Below are positions 1 through 7,026 of a stretch of 20,134 bases of DNA, piece by piece. The notes under the pieces were generated by a model. It saw only the letters and a program-made list of their open reading frames with translations. It was not told the origin of the DNA and searched no databases. The stretch covers positions 1-20,134 of IMG/VR virus record IMGVR_UViG_3300030060_003757; one strand, given 5' to 3'. The position numbers were made by a program, and so were the translations under genes. Positions within the stretch are counted from its first letter, which is position 1. Every line of letters starts with the position of its first letter. The DNA comes from a virus.

Positions 1-2220
1 CTGTGATTTTAACTGCATGTTTAAATTAAATTCAAATTCCATTAATTCTTTTTTAATAGCAGCTTCTCTTTCCATTTTAGCAATGTCAAATTGACTTTGT
101 GCTTGAGATATTTGTATTTTACTTTGCGCAAGCGCTTGTTGTTTCTGCATATCAGCAGCAGCAGCAGCTTCAGCAGCTTGTGTATTTGATTGAGTTTGAG
201 CTTGTATGTTTTGCATTTGCATTTGTCTGTCTAACTCTTGTTTCTTTTTACGCCTTAATTTTAAAAGCTGATTTGCAAGTTTTAAGTTTTTAACTTCTCT
301 TACGTCAATAGCATCTTCTAAATATATTTGTTCTTTTTGAAGAGCCATTTGTATGTTGTTTTCTAACAATGCTTTTTCTTCTTCATCAGGCATTAAATCT
401 AAATATATACCAAAATCATGTAGATGTAAGTCTTTTACTTCTGTTAAAGTAGCTACATTAAATTTACCTAATGTGTTTAAAAATTGATTTTTAGTATTAG
501 AATACTCAAGTACATCAGATATTCTAAGTGATAAACACTCAGCTGTTTTTAATGTTAAATATAAACCAGCTTGTAATATGTGTCTTGTAGCTGTGTTACT
601 ATTAGCAGCTGCTATTTTTTGTAAACCAACTAATGAATTACTATCAGGCATACTACCGTCTCTCGCTTCATTTAACCCAGTTACATCACGCATCATCTGC
701 ATATAGTAGTTGTATGTTTGTATTAAACTAGCTATTTTTTGATTACCACCACTAGATCTTAACTCTTGTATAGGTATTTTACCTTGATTAAAGTCACCGT
801 CTTGTGTCATTGATCTACCAATAACACTACCAGTTTGAAAATACATATTTAATGCTTCTTGTGGATTATAGTTTGTTCCATTACCTAAATCTATTTCAGC
901 AATTCCGTCAGCATCCATGTAAATACCATCAGGAACTAATCTTGATAATACTTGTTGTAATTTTAAATGTGTAAGCTGTATCATGTCAGCAAAGCTTGTC
1001 ATTCTACTAACTAATGATTCTGGTTTACCTTTATAAATTCTAGGAGCACATATTTGATAAGACATATGTACTTTTGTTAAGTCTGCTTTTGGCCTTGTCA
1101 TATTTTCAGCCATACCCCAGTCTAAAACTTTATTGTAGCCAACTATTTTTGTACCACAATACAAAACCTCTATAGATCTATCAACTTTTTTAAACCTTGA
1201 TCTATCGTCTTTCGGTGGGTTAAATGTATCGCTTTTTTCTAACGCTTTTTCATTACCACTTGCACCTTTTTTAATTTTATAAACTTGATTTTTATAAGTT
1301 TTATATTCAAAATTTAATAAATAAACAAAGTTATCACCGGTTTTTTGAGTTCTATAAAAATCACCAGTAGTATGATTGTCTTCAATTTCTTTTATATCTT
1401 CATCTGTTAGTTCAGAAAATCTTTTCTTTAACTCAGAAACAGAAACTCTTTCTACTTCTCCAATATAATATAAGTCATCAAAATAAGGTGATTCTGTGTA
1501 AGAGTGAACAATATCAACAGGGTCAACGTATTTTAACTTAACACCGTCAGAAACGTTAAAATAATTTTTAACGCAAGCTATACCTAAAACAGTTAGATCA
1601 TAATCTAATCTTTTCTTTAATAAATCATAATCATTTAAAGCCATTAAGTTGTTTATAGCTTCTTCTTCAGCTATTTCAATGCTTTGTTTGTAATCAAGTT
1701 GCATGTGTAAAGAAAGCTCTTCATTTGTTTCTGGTAAAGTATTAGGGCTTTGACTTTGAAATAAAGATATTTGTAAAGCTCCTTCTACGTCATTGTAAAA
1801 TTCCTTATTGTTCATATCGTTTACAATGTTCTCAATATATTCTGTTCTTTTTTCTGCAGCTGTAGGATCTTGCGAGTAAGCTTTTAATTCATAAGCTCTA
1901 TCAGATATACCGTTAACTACTATATCTACAAACTTAGGTATAATAGGTACAGGTCTCCAATCTAAATTAAGATAAGATAAATCACCATTTATAGATAACT
2001 CATCTTTATATTTTTGTACAGACTGCTCGCCTCTAGCATATAATCTTAATTCATTATTTCTTTGCTTAGAGTGTAAGTATTTATTTGTGCCAGCATCTTT
2101 TCTAAACCACTCATGTTCTATGGAATTTGCAACTTGCAAACCATATTCTAAACCAGCTTTCTCAGCATCTGAGACAGCGTGACTTGGAAAGCTAGATTTT
2201 TTCTGTGTAGTAATTGCCAT
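1..2220 (-). CDS. Phage portal protein (3' end beyond window)
   Basis: The minus strand is open for all 740 codons from the ATG at 2220 to the window edge, so the C-terminus is missing. In this family the portal is the dodecameric ring at the capsid vertex through which DNA is packaged. What I see: an N-terminal acidic/helical region, YVDPVDIVHS near residue 231 (typical of the portal stem/wing region), and VTGLNEARDGSMPDSNSLVG near residues 512-531, which resembles the ITGINE-RDGS signature of crAss-like portals as I remember it. The last ~100 visible residues form an Ala/Gln-rich coiled coil (AAEAAAAAD, QALAQSKIQISQAQSQ) like a portal crown or barrel. The start abuts the terminase stop (TAAATG), with AT-rich sequence and no Shine-Dalgarno before it. 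TerL-portal adjacency supports the call. Family membership in Crassvirales is an inference. Confidence 0.85.
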   Translation of the reverse strand, partial: MAITTQKKSSFPSHAVSDAEKAGLEYGLQVANSIEHEWFRKDAGTNKYLHSKQRNNELRLYARGEQSVQKYKDELSINGDLSYLNLDWRPVPIIPKFVDIVVNGISDRAYELKAYSQDPTAAEKRTEYIENIVNDMNNKEFYNDVEGALQISLFQSQSPNTLPETNEELSLHMQLDYKQSIEIAEEEAINNLMALNDYDLLKKRLDYDLTVLGIACVKNYFNVSDGVKLKYVDPVDIVHSYTESPYFDDLYYIGEVERVSVSELKKRFSELTDEDIKEIEDNHTTGDFYRTQKTGDNFVYLLNFEYKTYKNQVYKIKKGASGNEKALEKSDTFNPPKDDRSRFKKVDRSIEVLYCGTKIVGYNKVLDWGMAENMTRPKADLTKVHMSYQICAPRIYKGKPESLVSRMTSFADMIQLTHLKLQQVLSRLVPDGIYMDADGIAEIDLGNGTNYNPQEALNMYFQTGSVIGRSMTQDGDFNQGKIPIQELRSSGGNQKIASLIQTYNYYMQMMRDVTGLNEARDGSMPDSNSLVGLQKIAAANSNTATRHILQAGLYLTLKTAECLSLRISDVLEYSNTKNQFLNTLGKFNVATLTEVKDLHLHDFGIYLDLMPDEEEKALLENNIQMALQKEQIYLEDAIDVREVKNLKLANQLLKLRRKKKQELDRQMQMQNIQAQTQSNTQAAEAAAAADMQKQQALAQSKIQISQAQSQFDIAKMEREAAIKKELMEFEFNLNMQLKSQ

Positions 2221-4434
2221 TTATTCTATTATTTTCGACGTTACTCCTTTGTTATTATACTTAGATAATCCAAAAGAAATTTTTATATTTTGTTTATCAG
2301 CAACTGGTTTGTATAAATTTCTATTACAAGCCATTATAGCTAATCCCGAGCTAATCGTTGCGTCATATTTTGTTCTGTTATTAATATCAAATCCAGACCA
2401 ATCAGTTAAGGTTCTATTAAAATACATGTCACCATAAGTGTGGTCTTCTTTTAAACCTATATATTTTTGTATATAAGTTTCTATAGCCGCGGCATGTGCT
2501 TGCCTTATATCTTCACTAGAATTAGGTATACCACCTATTTCTTTTTCAGCTGTTGATAATTTATTCCAAACTTTATCAGGTCTATTCATACTAAAACCTC
2601 TATATCCTCTACGTTTAAAATAATATAATAACCTTGGTTTATTGTTTTCTGCAAGTATTGGCATACCGTAAAATATACAAGCCATTAAAACATCTTCAAA
2701 AAACATTTCAGCGGTTTGTGGTCTAGCTATATACTCTAAAAAAAACTGGTTTGGTGGTACATTTTCCATACTAAACTTAGTAAGTCCATGTAAAGATCCT
2801 TTTGATCCTTTGTTATCTACAGTACCAGATATATCATAGCTATCACAACCAAAAGCTCCAACGTGTTCGTTACCTGGGTATTTTTTACCATTACGCATAA
2901 CAATATTGTTTTGCATATTGTTATCAGGAATCCAACTAACATAAAATCTACCGTTTGGATTAGGTGCAAAAAACACCCTTGTATCTTTTATACCGTTAAC
3001 CCACTGAAAACTACCTTGCGTTACTAAATGTGTTTTAGTACTATCGTTTATATAATCTATTTGCTCGTATATTTTTACTAAATTAAATATACTGTTTTTA
3101 GTTTCATCTCTAAACGCATGATCTTCACTTCTTGGAAACTGTCTGTAAAACTCATTTAAAGCATCTTGATCATTTTTTAATCCATCAACTTCGTTTTGCC
3201 AGTGATCTATTACACCTATATCTATTAGTTCGTTATCTGGTCCGACGACATCATTGTCTGGACTATTAAATACTGGAATACCGTGTTGGTCAATAAATCC
3301 TTCGTAGTTCCACTCCATTGGGATAAAAAGAGAATATAGCCCAGACTTTGTCTGTCCATTTCTGTTTCGTTTTGTGACATCTGAAGCATCGTATAATTTT
3401 TTAAAGTTATCACCTCCTTTGTCAAGAGCATTACTCGTTGACCCCATCATGCATTTACCTATTACCCTACTACCTAATCGTAGCGTTGTTTTCGTAACCC
3501 TCCAGTTGTTGAGGATGTTGTTCGGCCTTTCCCATTTACCTGATTCATCATGTACGAGGAGTTTGAGTTTCTCCCCATCGTAGGAGTTATCACCCGTGTT
3601 CTTCCAATCGATGGTTGTGTCAAGACCTTGTAAGGCTTCGGGTTTATCGGTACTTGTAATGTTCCGTCTTGTAAGCTTTGATGCTGGAACTCTGTAGGCA
3701 AGTTCAGTCTTGGGCCTGTCCATACCGTCCTGTATCGGCTTGAAAAAGAAGGGGTAATTAACCGATATGGGTACCACCTTGTCTGTAAACATCTTCTTCG
3801 CATCAGGCCCAGACTTGGATAATATACCAAATCTAGAGTCACTTGATATGGTTGCCATATTAACCGTCTCTCCTGAAGCCATAAAGGAAAAACCAGATCG
3901 TCTGTTTTTAAGATAACACATCCCATAGGATCGTTTATCTGCTTTACAAGCTTCCCAGAAAATATAGAATAATCTGTTTGCTTCACGAAAGTCTGGTTTC
4001 CCAACGTCAATTTTACTCCACTGCAAGTACATATAATGAGTACCAGTAATATAAGTAGGCTTGTTTTTATTATAATACCAAAAACCTTCTTCTCTTTTTT
4101 TAAACTCATTTTCTATGTAATCTATATACTTGCTTTTAAATTCTTTTGGGTATTCCTTCCAGTCAAATATTGTATTAATTCTATTTAATTCTTTAGGATA
4201 TTCTGTTACTTCCCATTTATTACTTTTAAACTTATGTACTTGTTTAGGTTGTTGTGGTAAAGCTATTTTGAGGTTTTGTATCTCATATATATCACCTATC
4301 ATACCTGTTTTAGATATAACAACAATATCATGTTCTTGGTTATATCCATAATCCCATTTTTTAGATTTATTTAATCTTTTAATGGTATTTATTTTTATAG
4401 GCTCTACGACCTTATATAAAGTTTGCTCGTACAT
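2221..4434 (-). CDS. terL: Large terminase subunit (TerL)
   Basis: 737-residue packaging motor: an N-terminal ATPase that translocates DNA into the prohead and a C-terminal RNase H-fold nuclease. Visible motifs: a degenerate Walker A, KNRRSGFS (176-183), lacking the usual Lys-Thr/Ser pair; Walker B KLLVHDES (291-298), with Asp296 and catalytic Glu297; a coupling motif GSTSN (331-335); nuclease acids in GAFGCDSYD (Asp531) and the late motif TKYDATISSGLA (Asp691). The degenerate P-loop and the gene's place before the portal fit crAss-like terminases. The start overlaps the stop of the upstream TerS candidate by one base (TAATG), suggesting translational coupling. The ATPase region (about 3230-3960) is much richer in G+C than the ends of the gene. 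Function is secure; clade is less so. Confidence 0.92.
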   Translation of the reverse strand: MYEQTLYKVVEPIKINTIKRLNKSKKWDYGYNQEHDIVVISKTGMIGDIYEIQNLKIALPQQPKQVHKFKSNKWEVTEYPKELNRINTIFDWKEYPKEFKSKYIDYIENEFKKREEGFWYYNKNKPTYITGTHYMYLQWSKIDVGKPDFREANRLFYIFWEACKADKRSYGMCYLKNRRSGFSFMASGETVNMATISSDSRFGILSKSGPDAKKMFTDKVVPISVNYPFFFKPIQDGMDRPKTELAYRVPASKLTRRNITSTDKPEALQGLDTTIDWKNTGDNSYDGEKLKLLVHDESGKWERPNNILNNWRVTKTTLRLGSRVIGKCMMGSTSNALDKGGDNFKKLYDASDVTKRNRNGQTKSGLYSLFIPMEWNYEGFIDQHGIPVFNSPDNDVVGPDNELIDIGVIDHWQNEVDGLKNDQDALNEFYRQFPRSEDHAFRDETKNSIFNLVKIYEQIDYINDSTKTHLVTQGSFQWVNGIKDTRVFFAPNPNGRFYVSWIPDNNMQNNIVMRNGKKYPGNEHVGAFGCDSYDISGTVDNKGSKGSLHGLTKFSMENVPPNQFFLEYIARPQTAEMFFEDVLMACIFYGMPILAENNKPRLLYYFKRRGYRGFSMNRPDKVWNKLSTAEKEIGGIPNSSEDIRQAHAAAIETYIQKYIGLKEDHTYGDMYFNRTLTDWSGFDINNRTKYDATISSGLAIMACNRNLYKPVADKQNIKISFGLSKYNNKGVTSKIIE

Positions 4435-4709
4435 TACTTAGATCTTTTTTCAGCAAAACCAGAAAAAGCATTATCTTTACTTTCTTCTTTTATTTTACCA
4501 TCAAGCATGTCTTGCTCTTCTTGTATTCTATTTAATATTTCAAAAGCATCAAATATAGCTAGTTTTTTTGTAGCAGCAGCGTTTTTTAATCTATCAGCAC
4601 TAATATCGTCTTCACTATCAACAATAGCTTCTTTAGCTACTTTTATTAATTCTTCAACCGCTTTGTGCCCAGCTTGGATTATATTCTTTTTCGTTTCCTT
4701 TACGCTCAT
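4434..4709 (-). CDS. Probable small terminase subunit (TerS)
   Basis: 91-residue, mostly helical, charged protein. The central segment ADRLKNAAATKKLAIFDAFE (residues 39-58) followed by ILNRIQEEQDML resembles the small terminases annotated in crAss-like and other marine phages, which assemble into a ring that recognises DNA and hands it to TerL. It sits directly before terL, with the TAATG stop-start overlap typical of terS-terL pairs. Its first 56 bases overlap the end of the GroES-like gene in another frame, an unusually long overlap for this window. The ATG at 4709 is the only N-terminal Met; no Shine-Dalgarno precedes it. No helix-turn-helix is obvious by eye. The assignment rests mainly on position, size and the central motif. 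Confidence 0.6.
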   Translation of the reverse strand: MSVKETKKNIIQAGHKAVEELIKVAKEAIVDSEDDISADRLKNAAATKKLAIFDAFEILNRIQEEQDMLDGKIKEESKDNAFSGFAEKRSK

Positions 4710-5244
4710 ATTTTATTTGTATTAAATTAGATTTTATTTTATAAAGAAGCTCGCCGTCTATAATAAACTCATGCTCAACGTTATTTCTAAAACCAACTAA
4801 ATCACCTGGTTTATGTTTTGCACTACAATATTTTATTACACCTACACAATGTTTTTCAGCATTTGTGCTATACACATTGTCGTTTTCTACAGGTTTTACA
4901 AAAGAATAATCATCTACAGCTTTCCACTTGTTGTCTCTTTTATATAAAAAAACACACTCTATAGGACAAACGTATTTATTTTCATTTATATAGAATCTAC
5001 TGTTCTGTAGTTTTCCTCTTACATCATATGATTTTCTAAAAATATTATGATGTATGATTATTTCATCACCAACTTTAATACTGGTTTTATAATGTTTTGG
5101 AACAGCTAACACAACAGCAGTTCTATTTATACTTTTATGCTCTTCAATACGAGTATTTATTATTAATTCCTTGTCACCTATTTTTTTAACATTATTGTAT
5201 CTATTACCGACAGGCTTTATAATAAAATCAAACAATCCTTTCAT
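4654..5244 (-). CDS. Tandem GroES-like (Cpn10) co-chaperonin
   Basis: 196-residue protein that I read as two GroES folds in one chain. Module 1 (about 1-102) has NRTAVVLAVPK (41-50) followed by IKVGDEIIIHHN (56-67), matching the GroES pattern of a G/A-x-V-L-A-V strand then K-V-G-D-x-V. Module 2 (about 112-180) has CVGVIKYCS, HKPGDLVGF (144-152) and EFIIDGELLYKIKSNLIQI (159-177), matching the GroES C-terminal half (KxGDxVxF, then IDGExLY-I and a final beta strand). The stretch THRIEEHKSIN-like at 30-40 is where the GroEL-binding mobile loop would fall; module 2 has little room for a loop. By analogy with T4 gp31 it may cap host GroEL during folding of virion proteins, but chaperonin binding is not shown. 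The start overlaps the SET gene by 17 bases. Confidence 0.6.
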   Translation of the reverse strand: MKGLFDFIIKPVGNRYNNVKKIGDKELIINTRIEEHKSINRTAVVLAVPKHYKTSIKVGDEIIIHHNIFRKSYDVRGKLQNSRFYINENKYVCPIECVFLYKRDNKWKAVDDYSFVKPVENDNVYSTNAEKHCVGVIKYCSAKHKPGDLVGFRNNVEHEFIIDGELLYKIKSNLIQIKYERKGNEKEYNPSWAQSG

Positions 5245-5599
5245 TTTCTAACGTGTGATGTCTATAGTTTACAAGTATTTCTGTGTTTTTAATTATGTTT
5301 TTTTCAGCTAACATAAGCAAATCTTTATTAGGAAGGTAATAAAACTTAGCGTTGTTATCGTCACTGTGATTAACATATCTACCTAATATTGTTTTACATT
5401 TATTATCTACACTTCCTAAGCCAATAATATCACCTTTTAATATATTTTTTTTTGAAAACACACCTTCACCGTGTATATTTGACTGTTTTTTATAATATAT
5501 ATCAGATGTAAATTCTAAAACCACACCATTGTTCGTTATAAAATTTAACTGATCCTGTGTTAAACCAAGATCTTTTAACATATCTTTATAACCCGTCAT
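5228..5599 (-). CDS. Miniature SET-domain protein
   Basis: 123-residue protein with the ordered motifs of a SET domain: IHGEGVFSKKNILKGDII (42-59, SET-N), GRYVNHSDDNNA (73-84, the NHSxxxN core that binds S-adenosylmethionine), and EILVNYR (107-113), equivalent to the ELxxDY motif with the catalytic Tyr (Tyr112) kept and Asp replaced by Asn. SET enzymes methylate protein lysines. Here the I-SET region between the motifs is very short and there is no post-SET cysteine cluster, so it is near the minimal size. Substrate is unknown: host protein, GroEL and virion protein are all possible. It starts at a TAATG overlap with the upstream 73-codon gene and ends inside the GroES-like gene, so the three are probably co-translated. 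Confidence 0.7.
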   Translation of the reverse strand: MTGYKDMLKDLGLTQDQLNFITNNGVVLEFTSDIYYKKQSNIHGEGVFSKKNILKGDIIGLGSVDNKCKTILGRYVNHSDDNNAKFYYLPNKDLLMLAEKNIIKNTEILVNYRHHTLENERIV

Positions 5600-5820
5600 T
5601 AATACTCTAAATTATATTCTATTGCTATTGCCATATTTTTATTAAAATCTTTCCAAGGAATAATATCGTTACCCTTTTCAATAAAAATACTGTATTTATC
5701 TTCATCTTCAACTATTGCATTGATAGTATGCCCTCCGTAGACCTCTTGACCTACGGAGTAATGCATAGCTTCATTTTTATAGTCTTTACCGATGCTAATC
5801 TTTCTTATCAGCTTCTCCAT
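5599..5820 (-). CDS. Small conserved-looking phage protein, function unknown
   Basis: 73 residues if started at the ATG at 5820; the frame is open to an ATG at 5895 (98 residues), but that would overlap the upstream gene by 101 bases and add LVSILPMVLLLRYLRK, which looks like read-through of the upstream coding sequence. I prefer 5820, which keeps a 26-base overlap and has GAGGA just before it, though that GAGGA also encodes Glu-Glu of the upstream gene. The protein looks beta-rich: ISIGKDYKNEAMHYSVGQEV, then YSIFIEKGNDIIPWKDFNKN and the ending MAIAIEYNLEY. I have an impression of similar small proteins in marine phages but no function to offer. It contains a GC-rich hairpin-forming segment and its stop overlaps the SET start (TAATG). 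Confidence 0.65.
   Translation of the reverse strand: MEKLIRKISIGKDYKNEAMHYSVGQEVYGGHTINAIVEDEDKYSIFIEKGNDIIPWKDFNKNMAIAIEYNLEY
5733..5758 (-). other. Perfect 8-bp inverted repeat inside a gene
   Basis: CTCCGTAG at 5733-5740 and CTACGGAG at 5751-5758 are exact reverse complements separated by ten bases. In the minus-strand mRNA this makes a GC-rich 8-bp stem with a 10-base loop (GUCAAGAGGU). It lies within the coding sequence for YSVGQEVYGG and stands out because the flanking DNA is very AT-rich. No U tract follows, so it is not a classical terminator. It could be an RNA stability or pausing element, or simply codon coincidence. Confidence 0.35.
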
Positions 5821-6058
5821 CTTCCTCAGGTATCTCAGTAATAGTACCATCGGTAATATTGATACTAACTTTTCCGTACTCTTCTTGTAAGTCATTTTGC
5901 ATTTGGTTTAACTCTTGTTGCACTGCAGCCATTTGACTTAAATATGCGAACTTTTGATTTTCTAAAGTACCTACTTGTAATCTGATACCGTCAATCATTT
6001 TAAGTTTACCTTGTAACTCTTCTAATTGTTCGTCTTTGATTTTTTTAGCTTTTGCCAT
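5795..6058 (-). CDS. Small coiled-coil protein
   Basis: 87 residues. Residues about 5-62 are a long amphipathic helix rich in Glu, Gln, Leu and Lys (KDEQLEELQGKLKMIDGIRL, then LSQMAAVQQELNQMQNDLQE), predicted by eye to form a coiled coil. It is followed by EEYGKVSINITDGTITEI, a short beta-type segment that I associate with small marine phage proteins found in structural regions, and a highly acidic tail (EEDGEADKKD). No enzyme motif or membrane segment is present. The ATG at 6058 is preceded by AATAATAGAAATT and no Shine-Dalgarno. It probably acts as an oligomeric accessory or scaffold-like protein, but that is a guess from shape only. The 3' end overlaps the next gene by 26 bases. Confidence 0.7.
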   Translation of the reverse strand: MAKAKKIKDEQLEELQGKLKMIDGIRLQVGTLENQKFAYLSQMAAVQQELNQMQNDLQEEYGKVSINITDGTITEIPEEDGEADKKD

Positions 6059-6089
6059 AATTTCTATTATTTATTTAATTAAACTTAAT

Positions 6090-6419
6090 TTATGCCCAAG
6101 GTAGAGGTTTCTCTACATTTCTTGGGGTTTTTTGTGCAGTTATCTGTTCTTGAACTAATTGTTTATTCGATTCAATATTAGCAACTGCTTTTACAAACTC
6201 TCTAACGTCAGCTTCTGTAAGCTCGTTAAAAGCTGTAAAATTGTCAGGATCTGGATCACCTAAAACAGCTACTCCATTTATAGCAGCAGTTACTTTGTTT
6301 TCACCAGTTCCTTCAGATCCAGTATAAGAATAATAAACTTCTGTTACTACATCAGTTAAATTATCTATAGCTGGAGCTGTTAATATTTTTTCTATTTGAT
6401 ACGTGTATGTTATTGCCAT
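6090..6419 (-). CDS. Small virion-associated-type protein, function unknown
   Basis: 109 residues starting MAITYTYQIEKILTAPAIDN. The layout is an N-terminal strand pair, VVTEVYYSYTGSEGTGENK, a beta-strand segment VTAAINGVAVL, then an Asp/Pro linker (GDPDPDNF) and a helical half FNELTEADVREFVKAVANIE that ends in a short LPW-containing tail (RNVEKPLPWA). This resembles a family of ~100-residue proteins seen near structural genes of marine phages (I recall DUF7936-type proteins), but I cannot confirm it. It lies between the coiled-coil gene and the BACON-domain gene. The start at 6419 follows TAATAATATAATC without a Shine-Dalgarno. Its last codons form the arms of a strong hairpin noted separately. 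Confidence 0.65.
   Translation of the reverse strand: MAITYTYQIEKILTAPAIDNLTDVVTEVYYSYTGSEGTGENKVTAAINGVAVLGDPDPDNFTAFNELTEADVREFVKAVANIESNKQLVQEQITAQKTPRNVEKPLPWA
6095..6133. other. Bulged hairpin over a stop codon region, with T6 on the plus strand
   Basis: On the plus strand CCCAAG (6095-6100) pairs with CTTGGG (6121-6126), and GTAGAG (6101-6106) pairs with CTCTAC (6111-6116) across a GTTT loop, leaving one ATTT bulge (6117-6120). A run of six T (6128-6133) follows. Read on the plus strand it looks like an intrinsic terminator that would stop antisense transcription. Read on the minus strand, where the genes lie, the same stem covers the codons for RNVEKPLPW ending three bases before the TAA at 6092-6090, and is followed by AU-rich RNA rather than a U run. 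It is therefore a candidate mRNA 3'-end or processing structure rather than a clear terminator. Confidence 0.4.
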
Positions 6420-6453
6420 GATTATATTATTACGCTATTTTCACATTTTTTAC

Positions 6454-7026
6454 CTATGGTTCGCCACGACCACCTCCGCCGCCTTCACCACCACCACTAC
6501 CAGCTGCTTGAGAAACAGTAGTGTTTCTTGTTGTAGAGCTATTAGAGCCATTAGGGTGTGCACCGTTTGTAGTACCAACATTTAACCTAACTGTTATAGT
6601 ACCACTTCTAGCGCCTCCGTTAGCACCATTTAATCCAACTGTATACGATATACTTCCGCTGCCAGATCTAGGGTTACCGCTAGTACCACCTTGCTGTGTT
6701 GATATTGTAACCCAACTTGGTTTTGATGATACATACCACGTTGAGTATGTTCTATGAGATACTGATATTGTAGCAGTACCACCACTAGAACTAAAAGAAG
6801 CAGAACCAGGTGATGTTGAAACACTTGTTGGTGAGTGTTGATAACTATACCACTCGCTTAAGGCGTGAGGAGCAGAGTTATCAGGCTTGTTAGCATTTAA
6901 ATTACTAATATTTATAGTTTCATACTGACTAGTAGCCGCGTCTTTTAACGAAAAGTCATCATCATCGTTGTCTATCTCATCTCGTATGTCCTGCATACTT
7001 ATCTGTCCGCTTGTTTGTATTGGCAT
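6454..7026 (-). CDS. Tail protein with BACON-like beta-sandwich domain
   Basis: 190 residues in three parts. Residues 1-60 (MPIQTSGQISMQDIRDEID and SLKDAATSQYETINIS) match the small N-terminal module common in phage tail-fibre-like proteins (SGxIS-x-DI-x-E). Residues about 74-175 follow the BACON pattern: SASFSSSGGTATISVS, TWYVSSKPSWVTIS, GSISYTV, ARSGTITV, and the closing NTTVSQAA. BACON domains are beta-sandwich modules thought to bind glycans or mucin; they are frequent in Bacteroidota proteins and known in crAssphage tail proteins. The protein ends in a flexible Gly-rich tail (SGGGEGGGGGRGEP). It is probably a minor tail or adhesion protein. The start overlaps the methyltransferase stop by one base (TAATG). 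No signal peptide, consistent with a virion protein. Confidence 0.7.
   Translation of the reverse strand: MPIQTSGQISMQDIRDEIDNDDDDFSLKDAATSQYETINISNLNANKPDNSAPHALSEWYSYQHSPTSVSTSPGSASFSSSGGTATISVSHRTYSTWYVSSKPSWVTISTQQGGTSGNPRSGSGSISYTVGLNGANGGARSGTITVRLNVGTTNGAHPNGSNSSTTRNTTVSQAAGSGGGEGGGGGRGEP

Noticed and set aside
148-180. Trinucleotide run (AGC)n on the plus strand.
   Set aside because: It encodes the Ala-rich coiled coil AAEAAAAAD at the portal C-terminal region; I see no sign of a separate repeat element.
3474-4109. A 211-codon minus-strand frame overlapping the terminase, with a lipoprotein-like start (LLILLVLIICTCSG).
   Set aside because: It lies wholly inside terL in another frame, where TerL motifs are continuous, and its length is explained by the higher G+C there. 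Its latter part has no protein-like pattern.
5821-5895. Extended N-terminus (98 residues) for the small gene ending at 5599.
   Set aside because: It would overlap the coiled-coil gene by 101 bases, and the extra residues look like an out-of-frame reading of that gene.
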